DNA of 64,000 nucleotides from Polyangia bacterium (GTDB lineage Bacteria; Myxococcota_A; Polyangia; Fen-1088), in assembly GCA_036268875.1 (NCBI GenBank), contig DATATI010000072.1, positions 1 through 64,000 on the forward strand. The letters are read 5' to 3'. A model generated the notes under the pieces. The model was given only the letters and a program-made list of their open reading frames with translations. It was not told where the DNA came from and searched no databases. Below, in pieces: positions 9,212 to 17,525 of the stretch. The position numbers were made by a program, and so were the translations under genes. Numbering within the stretch: position 1 is the stretch's first letter; every line of letters begins with the position of its first letter.

Positions 9212-9394
9212 ATGCCATACGCGAGGTCGCTGTACTGGATTGGCGGGGGACTGGGGGTCGTCGGTGGTTGCACGGCCGGAGTCAACATGAGTGGTGACTC
9301 TGGACGCGGGAGCGGTGGCAGGGTCGGCGTCGGCGCAACCGGAAACGGCAGCGACAATCTGCGCCCGGGCCCGACGCAGCCGTGTGCGGAATGA
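9212..9394 (+). pseudogene. N-terminal fragment of frameshifted VWA lipoprotein
   Basis: A 60-codon frame with a good site (GGAGG, 6-base spacing). It encodes a lipoprotein signal (IGGGLGVVGGC) and a Gly/Ser linker ending GPTQPC before TGA at 9392. The intact paralogue at 10287 continues from the matching point (GPTCGMKTF) straight into its VWA domain. Here the continuation (CGMMTF) lies in another frame starting at 9382. A one-base shift around 9380-9384 would join the two into GPTQPVCGMMTF. Either this is a real frameshift (inactivating or programmed) or a sequence error. Confidence 0.65.
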
Positions 9395-10260
9395 TGACCT
9401 TCAACCTCGAACGCCTGACGCCCGATCTGCTGGTCGTTCTCGATCGGTCCGGGTCGATGAATGAAGCCGTGGCCGGGAACCAATCAACGTCGAAGTGGCA
9501 AGACATGACCGCCGCCATCAACCAGGTGGTCTCCCAGACCGAGACCGCCATTCATTGGGGCCTGAAGTATTCCCCCACCGACGAGTTCTGCACCGTCAGC
9601 GACGGAACAGCCGTGCCGGTGGCGGCGACGAACGCCGCCCTGATCAACACATCGATTCTGAACACCATGCCCGGGGGGCGGACGCCCACACGCGTGGCGG
9701 TGCAAAACGGGGTCACCTATCTGGCGGCGCTGCCCGACGGAAATCCCAAGTACATCCTGCTCGCCACTGATGGAGAACCGAACTGCCTCGATCCCGGAGC
9801 GGGAATGTCGGTCCCCGACGACGCCGGATCGATCCAGGCGGTGGCGGCGGCAGCGGCGCAAGGGATCCCGACCTTCGTCATCGGCATCGCCACCTCCGGC
9901 GATCAATCCAACGTGACGCTGTCGCAGATGGCCATCGCCGGCCTGCGTCCGCGCGCCGCTGACCCGCGGTATTTCCCGGTCAACAACAAGGACGATCTGG
10001 TGACGACGTTGACCGCCATCGGCGGCGAGATCGCCACCTGCTCATTCGCCCTTGCCGCGCGCCCACCCGATCCCACTAATATTGCGGTGATCGTCGACGG
10101 CGCCCGGCTGATGAAGGATCCCGGCCATTCCGACGGTTGGGATTATGGGGGAGGGGATTCGTCCATCCAGCTTTTTGGTAGCTGGTGTGACAAGGCGAAG
10201 GCTGGGATGATTATGAACGTCAAGGCCACCTTTGGCTGTCCGGGCGTGGTGATTCAGTAG
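9382..10260 (+). CDS. VWA-domain protein, body of frameshifted gene
   Basis: A 292-residue frame, apparently beginning GTG TGC GGA, that carries a von Willebrand factor A domain. MIDAS residues are in LDRSGSM near the start and in LLATDGEPNC. A conserved C-terminal region (PPDPTNIAVIVDGARLMKDP, LFGSWCDKAKAG, FGCPGVVIQ) follows. It is about 45-50% identical by eye to the downstream paralogue. Without the fragment at 9212-9394 it lacks the export signal, so on its own it would stay in the cytoplasm. No ribosome binding site precedes the GTG, so expression probably depends on the upstream start and a shift of frame. Confidence 0.7.
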   Translation: MCGMMTFNLERLTPDLLVVLDRSGSMNEAVAGNQSTSKWQDMTAAINQVVSQTETAIHWGLKYSPTDEFCTVSDGTAVPVAATNAALINTSILNTMPGGRTPTRVAVQNGVTYLAALPDGNPKYILLATDGEPNCLDPGAGMSVPDDAGSIQAVAAAAAQGIPTFVIGIATSGDQSNVTLSQMAIAGLRPRAADPRYFPVNNKDDLVTTLTAIGGEIATCSFALAARPPDPTNIAVIVDGARLMKDPGHSDGWDYGGGDSSIQLFGSWCDKAKAGMIMNVKATFGCPGVVIQ

Positions 10261-10286
10261 CATTCGCAATCAACTCTGGAGGACAC

Positions 10287-11390
10287 ATGCGGCGCACGAC
10301 TAGCGTGTTATGGCTGACAGCGACCCTCGCGCTGGGCTGTACCACGAGCGGAATCAAACCCGGCGGCAGCGGCACCGGCAACAGTGGCGGCGGCAACACC
10401 TCGGGCGGCGGCGGCAACAGCGGCGCCGGCGGGATGGTCAAGGATCCGACCGGACCGACCTGCGGCATGAAGACGTTCGGACTGCAGAAGGGTATCCCGG
10501 ACCTGATGCTGGTCCAGGACAAGTCCGGGTCGATGGCAGACATGCCCGATGGCACGAGCTGCGCGGCCGGCCGCGGACGCAATCCGGTCCCGCCGCCCGC
10601 GGGCTGCGCGGCGATGGCGAAATGGCCGCAGATGACCGCGGCCATCAACCAGGTGGTCACGCAAACGCAAACCACCATCCGCTGGGGTTTGAAGTTCTTC
10701 CCCGACATGGGCAACGATCAGTGCGCCGTCACCGCCGCGCCCGAGGTGCCCATCGCCGATATGAACGCAGCCGCCATCACCGCGCAGATCGCCGCCACCA
10801 TGCCCAACGGTGGAACGCCCACCCGCACGGCCGTCGCTGCCGCCAGCATGAACCTTGCGATGCTGCCTGACACCAACCCGAAGTTCATCCTGCTGGCCAC
10901 CGACGGGCTTCCGAACTGCATCCCGGGCGGCGGCTCGCAAGCCTCCGACGCTGACGGCGCCATCCAGGCGGTCACTGACAGCTTCAAGAACGGGATCCCG
11001 GTGTTCGTGGTCGGCATCGGCTCCGTGGCCGAGGCCGACGCCACGCTGACCGCGATGGCGGTCGCCGGCGGCGAACCGCAGACGGCGGATCCGAAATACT
11101 ATCCGGTGAGCAGCACCGCCGATCTGGTGACCGTTCTGGGCACCATCGGCGGCATGATCGGCTCGTGCTCGTTCCCTCTCGGCAGCGTGCCGCCCGATCC
11201 GACCAACATCGCGATCACCGCCAACGGCGCCAAGATCCCGAACGATCCGACACACAAGAACGGCTGGGACTACAGCAGCCCCGCCCAAACGTCGGTGCAG
11301 TTGTTCGGCAGCTACTGCGACGACGCCAAGGCCGGCAAGCTGGCCAACGTGCAGGCCATCTTCGGCTGCCCGGGCAAGATCATTCCATAA
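10287..11390 (+). CDS. VWA-domain lipoprotein
   Basis: A 367-residue lipoprotein. The signal peptide ends ATLALGC (Cys 18), a Gly/Ser/Asn linker runs to about residue 50, and a VWA domain spans about 68-260 with MIDAS DKSGS at 78-82 and LLATDGLPNC later. The C-terminal block (PPDPTNIAITANGAKIPNDP, LFGSYCDDAKAG, FGCPGKIIP) is shared with the frameshifted paralogue just upstream. A GGAGG site lies 26 bases after the previous stop, so the two form a tandem duplication in one transcript. VWA domains bind proteins through a metal ion; the ligand is unknown. Confidence 0.8.
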   Translation: MRRTTSVLWLTATLALGCTTSGIKPGGSGTGNSGGGNTSGGGGNSGAGGMVKDPTGPTCGMKTFGLQKGIPDLMLVQDKSGSMADMPDGTSCAAGRGRNPVPPPAGCAAMAKWPQMTAAINQVVTQTQTTIRWGLKFFPDMGNDQCAVTAAPEVPIADMNAAAITAQIAATMPNGGTPTRTAVAAASMNLAMLPDTNPKFILLATDGLPNCIPGGGSQASDADGAIQAVTDSFKNGIPVFVVGIGSVAEADATLTAMAVAGGEPQTADPKYYPVSSTADLVTVLGTIGGMIGSCSFPLGSVPPDPTNIAITANGAKIPNDPTHKNGWDYSSPAQTSVQLFGSYCDDAKAGKLANVQAIFGCPGKIIP

Positions 11391-11417
11391 GGGCGGGTCG
11401 CATTACGAACGCCCGCC

Positions 11418-14400
11418 TCAGCTGACAAGGCGGGCTTCGCGTTCCCACTGGTCGGAGAGCGAGAGGACGCGGGCGTTCGGAGGAACGTCGGTGAGGAAGC
11501 GCTGGCGCCAGGCGGCTTCGCCGATGCGAGCGGCGCGAGCCAGGAGGCGCGTGCGGGCGGTGACGATGGCGGCGATGGCGGCGGCTTGCGCACCACGCGC
11601 CGCCAGGCACTCGGCGTGGATGAGGCGCACGCTGGATTCGCCTTCCTCGACGTCGCCCAGTGCCTCCAGCGCGGCGATGGCCTCCGACGCCAGCGCCAGC
11701 GCCGTTTCGGTCCGTCCTTGACCGAGCAGCGCGCGGGCCCGGATCGCTTGCGCGACCACACGCAGAGCCGGCGCGACGGTCAGCATGTCGACCGCGGCAG
11801 ACGCCTCGCGATCGGCGCTGGCGAAGTCGCCGGCGGCGACGAAGATCTCCGCCAGATAGACGCGCGACACGCCTTCCAGGCGCGGATCGCCCTGCTGCCC
11901 GAAGCTCTCGATGGCCTTGATCTCCAGCGCCTTCGCCTCGTCGAGAAAGCCGCGCAGGCCTAACACCCGACCCAGGTTGTGCAGAATTGCCGCGCCCAGT
12001 TCGCGCAGCCCCATGCGATCGGCGGCGGACAGCGCCTGCCGCAGCGCCGTGTCCGCGCGATCGAAATCGCCAAGCTCGCTGTAAACGTAACCCATGTTCG
12101 CCCGCATGGTGCAGGCGTTGCGCAGATCGCCGCCTTGTTCAAAGGCCAGCAGCGCCGACTCCATGCCCCCCAAACACGCCCCCAGATCGCCCGCCACCGA
12201 CGCGCGCACCGACCGCACCTGGTGCACCAGCGCCACCGCCTGCAGATCAATTTCCGATAGATCGCCCGCCAGCTCGGCGATGTTGGCGATCAATTCGTCG
12301 GCGGCTTTGTACCGCCCGCCGAAGATCAAATAATTCGCCGCCCACGACAGACACATCACCTGCGCGCTGCGCGCTCCGAATTCCGGGATGGCCTCGCGCA
12401 CCGCCCGCACCCGCTCCTCGATGTGTTCCAGTTGTCCGTGCTTGGCGGCGGCGACGATGGCCTGCCCCTGCGCGCGCAGCCACGCCGCGCTGCCGGGCGC
12501 CAGATCCAGCGACGCGTCCTGCGCGCGTTGCTCGGCCAGCAGATACTCGCCGCGCCAGACGTGGCCTTCGGCCTGAATCAAGCGCAGGCCGCCCGCCACC
12601 TCGCCGACGGCGCCGCAGGTCAAGCCCAGCTCGGCACGCTCGATGGCCGCCGATAGATCGTTGGCCTTCAGCGCTTGCTCGGCCGCCAGCTGGTACCAGC
12701 GGATCGATCGGTGCAGCTCTTCGCCGCGACGGAAGTGCTCGGCCAGCGCCATGGCGTCGCTGGAACCGGCCTGCTCCAGCCAATCGCCCGCCAGCCGGTG
12801 GCCCAAGGCGCGATCGTCGTCGGTCAACATCGCATAGGCCGCCTCGCGCACCAGGGCGTGCGAGAAGGTGTACTCCTCCTCGCCCCGCCGCTCGGCGGTC
12901 GCCGCCCGCGCCACCAGCTCGCGCGCGCCCAGGTGAACCAGCCAGTGGTCGACGTCGCCCGCCGCCGCTTCGCCGCCCAACAGCGCCGCCACCCCGGTCT
13001 TCGAGAAACGCTCGCCGAACACGCTGGCCGCTCGCAGCACCCGCTTGGCGTCGCCGCCCTCGGCGTCAAGACGTGCCTGCACCATGCCGATCACCGAATC
13101 AGGCAGCGACTCGCAGCGGCCATCGGCAGCGGCGCGGATCAATTCTTCCAGATAGAACGCGTTTCCGTCGGCGCGCGTGACCAGCTGAGCCACCAGCGCG
13201 TCGCTGATGTCCGGACCCAGCGCCTCGCGCACCAGCTTCTCGCTGGCTCGCCGGTTCAGCGGCGCCAGGCGCAGCGTCTGCATCTCGCGCCCTTCCCACA
13301 GATTCGGAAAGCGCGTGGTGACGTCGGGGCGGGCCATGGCCAGCACCATGAATGGCTGTTCGCGCAGGTTGCGAAGAGCGGCATCGATGAAGCTGACCGT
13401 CCCGAGATCACCCCAGTGCAGATCTTCCAGGACGATCAGCACCGGCTGCTGCGCGCACTCGGCCGCCAGCCAGTCTTCGAAGGCGCGACGCATGCTGTCG
13501 CCCATGAGCTGCGGATTCTGGCGCGCCACCCGCAACGATTCGTGGTCGTCGTCGGAGAACGGCACATTGGCGATCTCGCCCAGGAACGCCATCACCCGCG
13601 CCGACGATTCGCGCGCCACCGCCCGCCCCACCCGCTCGGAAAGTTTGCGCCGCCGGCTCTCCAGCGGTTCGCCTTCCTGAATGCCGGCGGCGCGACGGAT
13701 CGCCCGACCCAGCATGGCGAACGGAGACCCGGCACCCAGCGAATCGCCGGCCCCGAACAAGACCTCCGTGCGCTGCGGCCGGCGCTGCACCCACTCGAGA
13801 AATTCCTGGCGCAGGCGTGACTTGCCGACGCCGGCGGCACCCGTCACCAGCACCGCGGACGCCATCGACTCGGTGACGGCGCCGGCCAGCTGGTTGGTCA
13901 GCATCGAGATCTCGCGGCCGCGTCCCACGAAGTCCGTCGCCTTGCCGAGGAGGTTGCGTTTGGCCTCGAAGACGTCGCGCTCGCCGCGCAGGAAGAACGT
14001 GTTGCCGTCGCGGATGATGTCAAAGCGCGCGTCCAAAAGGCCAGCCGCCATGTCGTCGATGCGCGTGAGCCCGGGAGGCGTGCAGCGCAAAAGCCGCATG
14101 CCGCTGTCGATCACCTCGCCCACCACCGACCAGGCGGAGAAACGCCCCGGCCCCGTCGATACCACCAGCGGCACGTCGGGGATCGCCGCCCGCACGGCCA
14201 ACGCGCAGCGGGCGGCGCGCGCCGCTTGATCGGTCGCCTTGCCGGCGTCGGACAACGTCAGCACCATCGAACCGTCGGGCAGCGGGTGCACGCGCGCGCC
14301 GTGAATGCGCACCAGGTCCGCCTCCAGCGCGTCGAAGCGCGACGGGGGATCGGGCGACGGCGGCGCGACGCCCAGCTCGGGCTTGGCCACCATCATGGTC

Positions 14401-15344
14401 TCACCGCGCCAGCGCCGCTCGGCCGTCGACGACCGACCGGCGATCACCACGCAGGCGATGCGCTGCTCGCTGGCCGTCAGCGCCGGGCGCAGCCGGCGGC
14501 GATTGATCGGAGCGACGCCTTCATCGATGGCGCCCAGGCTGTCCAGCGCGTCGATCACCTGTTGCGCGTTGCCGAGGCGCTTGCGCGGATCCTTGGCCAG
14601 CATCGAGGCCACCACGCGGTCCAGGTTGTCCGGCAGGTGCGGCGCCACCTCGCGCACGTGCGGGGCGTCCTGCAGCAGGATCTTCGCCAGCAGCGCCGTC
14701 GCCTCCTCGGCTTCGAACACCGGCCGGCCGGTCAGGCACTGGAACAGCACGCAGCCCAGCGAGAACACGTCGGCGGCCGGGGTGATGTCGCGCTCGCCGC
14801 GCACCAATTCGGGTGCCATGTACCCGGGCGTGCCGATCACCGAACCGGTCATGGTCAGCTTGCGGCCGCCTTGGGTCAGGCGGGCGATGCCGAAGTCCAG
14901 CACCTTGAGGCGCGCGATGTCGCCGCCGGGCAGAAACAAGTTCTCCGGCTTGATGTCCCGATGGATGATGCCGCGCGGGTGGGCGTAAGCCAGCGCCTCG
15001 GCGGTGCGGCGGGCGACGAACACGCTCTCGACCATCGACAGCGGGTCGCGATCAAGTCGCCCGGCGAGGTCGGTGCCTTCCAACCACTCCATGGCCAGAT
15101 AGCGATCACCAGCTTCGGCGACGCCGTGGGCGATGTAGCGGACGATCGCCGGATGAACCAGCTCCGCCAGGATCGACGCCTCGAGATCGAAGCGCTGGAT
15201 GTCGCGCATCTCCTGGCCGTGGAGGATCTTGACCGCCACCGGCGTCCCGTCGGTGAGATCGCGGGCGCGGTAAACCGTGCCCATTCCTCCGGCGCCGGCC
15301 TCGCGCCCCAGCTCGAAACGGCCTGCGACGATGCGAGCGCTCAC
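11418..15344 (-). CDS. Ser/Thr kinase with degenerate cyclase-like, AAA ATPase and TPR regions
   Basis: A 1308-residue multidomain protein. The kinase at about 8-270 has AGAGGMGTVY, Lys 39, HRDIKPEN (128-135) and LDFG (149-152). At about 290-465 a region resembling a class III nucleotidyl cyclase (CVVIAGRSS, HPLPDGSMVLTL, AARCALAVRAA, VVGEVIDSGMRLL) lacks obvious catalytic Asp pairs, so it is probably a sensor. An AAA ATPase follows, with Walker A GAAGVGKSRL near 501 and Walker B VLIVLEDLHWGD near 638. The last 500 residues are alpha-helical TPR-like repeats. It lies six bases after the stop of the ALTAN-repeat lipoprotein gene, so the two are probably co-expressed. No membrane helix; likely cytoplasmic. 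Confidence 0.85.
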   Translation of the reverse strand: MSARIVAGRFELGREAGAGGMGTVYRARDLTDGTPVAVKILHGQEMRDIQRFDLEASILAELVHPAIVRYIAHGVAEAGDRYLAMEWLEGTDLAGRLDRDPLSMVESVFVARRTAEALAYAHPRGIIHRDIKPENLFLPGGDIARLKVLDFGIARLTQGGRKLTMTGSVIGTPGYMAPELVRGERDITPAADVFSLGCVLFQCLTGRPVFEAEEATALLAKILLQDAPHVREVAPHLPDNLDRVVASMLAKDPRKRLGNAQQVIDALDSLGAIDEGVAPINRRRLRPALTASEQRIACVVIAGRSSTAERRWRGETMMVAKPELGVAPPSPDPPSRFDALEADLVRIHGARVHPLPDGSMVLTLSDAGKATDQAARAARCALAVRAAIPDVPLVVSTGPGRFSAWSVVGEVIDSGMRLLRCTPPGLTRIDDMAAGLLDARFDIIRDGNTFFLRGERDVFEAKRNLLGKATDFVGRGREISMLTNQLAGAVTESMASAVLVTGAAGVGKSRLRQEFLEWVQRRPQRTEVLFGAGDSLGAGSPFAMLGRAIRRAAGIQEGEPLESRRRKLSERVGRAVARESSARVMAFLGEIANVPFSDDDHESLRVARQNPQLMGDSMRRAFEDWLAAECAQQPVLIVLEDLHWGDLGTVSFIDAALRNLREQPFMVLAMARPDVTTRFPNLWEGREMQTLRLAPLNRRASEKLVREALGPDISDALVAQLVTRADGNAFYLEELIRAAADGRCESLPDSVIGMVQARLDAEGGDAKRVLRAASVFGERFSKTGVAALLGGEAAAGDVDHWLVHLGARELVARAATAERRGEEEYTFSHALVREAAYAMLTDDDRALGHRLAGDWLEQAGSSDAMALAEHFRRGEELHRSIRWYQLAAEQALKANDLSAAIERAELGLTCGAVGEVAGGLRLIQAEGHVWRGEYLLAEQRAQDASLDLAPGSAAWLRAQGQAIVAAAKHGQLEHIEERVRAVREAIPEFGARSAQVMCLSWAANYLIFGGRYKAADELIANIAELAGDLSEIDLQAVALVHQVRSVRASVAGDLGACLGGMESALLAFEQGGDLRNACTMRANMGYVYSELGDFDRADTALRQALSAADRMGLRELGAAILHNLGRVLGLRGFLDEAKALEIKAIESFGQQGDPRLEGVSRVYLAEIFVAAGDFASADREASAAVDMLTVAPALRVVAQAIRARALLGQGRTETALALASEAIAALEALGDVEEGESSVRLIHAECLAARGAQAAAIAAIVTARTRLLARAARIGEAAWRQRFLTDVPPNARVLSLSDQWEREARLVS

Positions 15345-15350
15345 ATTAGC

Positions 15351-16151
15351 TTACTGAGGCAAAAAGACGGTGACCGTCTCGTGGTAAGTGGGCGCGTTGT
15401 GACCGTGGGCGGCGGTCTGGCAGTCGGCGAAGCTGCGGAAGGCGCCGTTGTCGCAGACGTCATCGCACGAGCCGACCACCGTCATCGGACAATCCTTCAG
15501 CGAGTCGCCGCAGACGCGCTGGTCTTCCTTGCTGCCGGGGTTCACGCACAAGAAGCGCGGCTGGCCGTCGACGAACAGGTTGCCGAAGTACGCGCCCTCA
15601 CGCACCGGGTAGTCGCGCAGCTCGCGCGGCTGTGGCTTGAGGGCGGCGATGTCACCGCGCACGGAGATCTCGCGTTCGACGCCGGCGGCGTCCACGCGCG
15701 CCAGCATGCAGGCCGACACCCAGCGCTGGCACTCGCCATCGCACGAGCCGTGACGCTCGCCCCACTGTGGCGCCAGGCCCAGCTGACCGGGATAGGAATA
15801 CTGCTGATGGTCGACGGTGATGGTGACCGTCTCATCAACCGGCAGTGCGCACGACACCGCGTACTTCAGGAACATGCGGGCCAGCGGATCCTTGAGACCG
15901 TTCGCCGTCAGCGCATTCGCCGTCAGCGCGTTCGCCGTCAATGCGTTCGCTGTCAGCGCATTTGCCGTCAGGGCGTTCGCCGTCAGCGCGTTCGCCGTCA
16001 ATGCGTTCGCTGTCAGCGCATTCTCCGTCAGCTCGGCCGACTGCGCCTGGCCGAACGCGCCGTTTTCATCTTGGATCGAGCCGCCGCAGCCGACGACCGC
16101 CACCGAGGCCAGAAAAAAACCCAGGACCCGCCGATCGCTTTTTGCACCCAT
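15351..16151 (-). CDS. Lipoprotein with tandem ALTAN repeats
   Basis: A 266-residue lipoprotein. Its signal ends VAVVGC (Cys 22), followed by ELTEN and eight perfect ALTAN pentapeptides (about 40-85), then a globular domain of about 180 residues with many Cys (CDGECQRW, CGDSLKDC, CDDVCDNG). Similar Asn/Leu/Thr/Ala repeats occur in myxobacterial surface proteins (general knowledge); they may form a regular coil that spaces the domain from the membrane. The gene lies six bases upstream of the giant kinase gene and is probably the first gene of that operon. The upstream 78 bases are AT-rich and probably hold the promoter. Function unknown. Confidence 0.8.
   Translation of the reverse strand: MGAKSDRRVLGFFLASVAVVGCGGSIQDENGAFGQAQSAELTENALTANALTANALTANALTANALTANALTANALTANALTANGLKDPLARMFLKYAVSCALPVDETVTITVDHQQYSYPGQLGLAPQWGERHGSCDGECQRWVSACMLARVDAAGVEREISVRGDIAALKPQPRELRDYPVREGAYFGNLFVDGQPRFLCVNPGSKEDQRVCGDSLKDCPMTVVGSCDDVCDNGAFRSFADCQTAAHGHNAPTYHETVTVFLPQ
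15901..16035. repeat. 15-bp tandem repeats coding ALTAN, within a 60-bp duplication
   Basis: Nine consecutive 15-base units (consensus TTCGCCGTCAGCGCG on the + strand) at 15901-16035. Units 2-4 (15916-15960) are identical to units 6-8 (15976-16020), and unit 1 differs from unit 5 at three positions, so the array grew by duplicating a 60-base block. All units stay in frame. Confidence 0.9.
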
Positions 16152-16229
16152 GTTTGATGCATCGTCGGCTCATCGCAAGTACTTAAGCGTAGTTACGATA
16201 TTTCGATGCGTCAAATAATGTATTAACAG
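16152..16229. promoter_or_regulatory. AT-rich gap, probable promoter for the ALTAN lipoprotein/kinase operon
   Basis: The 78 bases between the leuA stop and the lipoprotein start are far richer in A/T than the neighbours (stretches such as TCAAATAATGTATTAACAG). No exact -35/-10 pair is claimed. The position upstream of a two-gene operon on the minus strand makes promoter activity likely. Confidence 0.35.
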
Positions 16230-17432
16230 TTACGCTATTTTACGACTATGATTTTGGCGACTGCCCACCACCAGCTCTCGGATCTCCTCGTCCAGGATCC
16301 CTTTTTTGGTGTCAGCCAGCAGCGTGAAGCGACGATAGACGTCGTCCAATTCTGCCTTGGTCAAGGTCAATCCCAGCGCCTCACAGCGCGACTTCAGGGC
16401 ATGACGGCCGCTGTGCTTTCCCAGGACCAAACGGCTCTCGGGAACGCCGACCGATTTCGGATCGATGATCTCGTAGGTGGTGCGTTCCTTGAGAAAGCCG
16501 TCCTGATGAATGCCGGCCTCGTGCGCAAAAGCGTTGCGCCCGACGATGGCCTTGTTCGGCTGCACGCCGACGCCGATGATCGACGTCAGGAGCTGGCTGG
16601 CCGGATAAAGCTGATCGGTCCTGATACTCGTTTCATAAGGCAAGCGATCACGGCGCGTGCGGATGGCCATCACCACTTCTTCGAGCGAGCAGTTGCCGGC
16701 GCGCTCGCCGATGCCGTTCACCGTGCACTCGACCTGACGGGCGCCGTTTTGGACCGCGGCCAGCGAGTTGGCGACGGCCAGGCCGAGATCATCGTGGCAG
16801 TGCACGCTGACGATCCCGGTCGAGCCCAGCGCTTTGGCCACCCGGCCGATGATGGCGCCGTATTCTTCGGGGATCGAATAGCCGACGGTGTCGGGGATGT
16901 TCACCGTGCCGGCCCCGGCGGCGACCACCGCCTTGGCCACCGTCTCCAGATACTCAGGCGCGGTGCGGGCGCCGTCCTCGGCCGAGAACTCGACGTCATC
17001 GACGTACTTGCGCGCCTGCTCGACGGCCCGCACCGCTTCTTCCAGCACCTGCTCTTGCGTCTTCTTGAGCTTGTACTTGAGGTGAATCTCGCTGGTGGCG
17101 ATGAACGTGTGAATGCGGGCGGGGCCCCTCGCGCCTTCCAGGGACTGGGCCGCGCGCTCGATGTCCGCCGGCGTGCAGCGGGCCAGCGCCGCGATCTTCA
17201 CGCTCACTTCGCGGCCCACCGCCCGCACCGCTTCGAAGTCGCCTTCGGAGGCGATGGGAAAGCCGGCCTCTAAAATGTCCACGCCCAGCTCGGCCAGTTT
17301 GTGCGCCATGCGCACCTTCTCGGAGACAGTCATGCTGCAACCGGGAGCCTGCTCCCCGTCGCGCAAGGTGGTGTCGAAGATATAGACGCGATCGTCGGTG
17401 CCGGATTTGGTGTTGGCAGTGTTTGCGCTCAT
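16230..17432 (-). CDS. leuA: 2-isopropylmalate synthase lacking the C-terminal regulatory domain
   Basis: A 400-residue enzyme of the LeuA/homocitrate synthase family. It condenses acetyl-CoA with 2-oxoisovalerate in leucine synthesis. Visible are [13 protein letters not shown] with catalytic Arg 24, the metal-binding HCHDDLG near 209, the NGIGERAGN loop and the LeuA-type segments [19 protein letters not shown] and [10 protein letters not shown]. It stops after [15 protein letters not shown], just where full-length LeuA (about 510 residues) would enter its allosteric LeuA_dimer domain. The next 78 bases do not encode that domain in any frame. It is divergent from a LysR-type gene. Homocitrate or citramalate synthase remain possible. 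Confidence 0.8.
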   Translation of the reverse strand: MSANTANTKSGTDDRVYIFDTTLRDGEQAPGCSMTVSEKVRMAHKLAELGVDILEAGFPIASEGDFEAVRAVGREVSVKIAALARCTPADIERAAQSLEGARGPARIHTFIATSEIHLKYKLKKTQEQVLEEAVRAVEQARKYVDDVEFSAEDGARTAPEYLETVAKAVVAAGAGTVNIPDTVGYSIPEEYGAIIGRVAKALGSTGIVSVHCHDDLGLAVANSLAAVQNGARQVECTVNGIGERAGNCSLEEVVMAIRTRRDRLPYETSIRTDQLYPASQLLTSIIGVGVQPNKAIVGRNAFAHEAGIHQDGFLKERTTYEIIDPKSVGVPESRLVLGKHSGRHALKSRCEALGLTLTKAELDDVYRRFTLLADTKKGILDEEIRELVVGSRQNHSRKIA

Positions 17433-17525
17433 TGGTGAAACCTAATCTGCTTCGCCCCGCCCGATGCGGCAAATTTATAATTATCGACTTGATCATAAGT
17501 TTTTCTTATTTAATAACCACCCGCC
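17433..17525. promoter_or_regulatory. Divergent leuA/lysR promoter region with LysR-like dyads
   Basis: This 93-base gap between two divergent genes is very AT-rich from 17470 to 17515. It contains the perfect palindrome ATAATTAT (17477-17484) and the partial dyad CTTGATCATAAG (17488-17499). AT-rich interrupted palindromes between a LysR gene and its divergent target are the usual operator arrangement, so autoregulation and control of leuA are likely. Confidence 0.5.

Noticed and set aside
11391-11417. Possible terminator between the VWA and giant kinase genes
   Set aside because: Only a 6-bp GGCGGG/CCCGCC stem with a 14-base loop and no T run; too weak to call.
15901-16035. Regular 15-base repeats considered as a CRISPR-like array
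   Set aside because: The units are directly adjacent without unique spacers and encode an in-frame peptide repeat.
14226-16157. 643-residue + strand frame
   Set aside because: Antisense of the kinase and ALTAN lipoprotein genes; its repetitive C-terminus is only the ALTAN repeats read backward.
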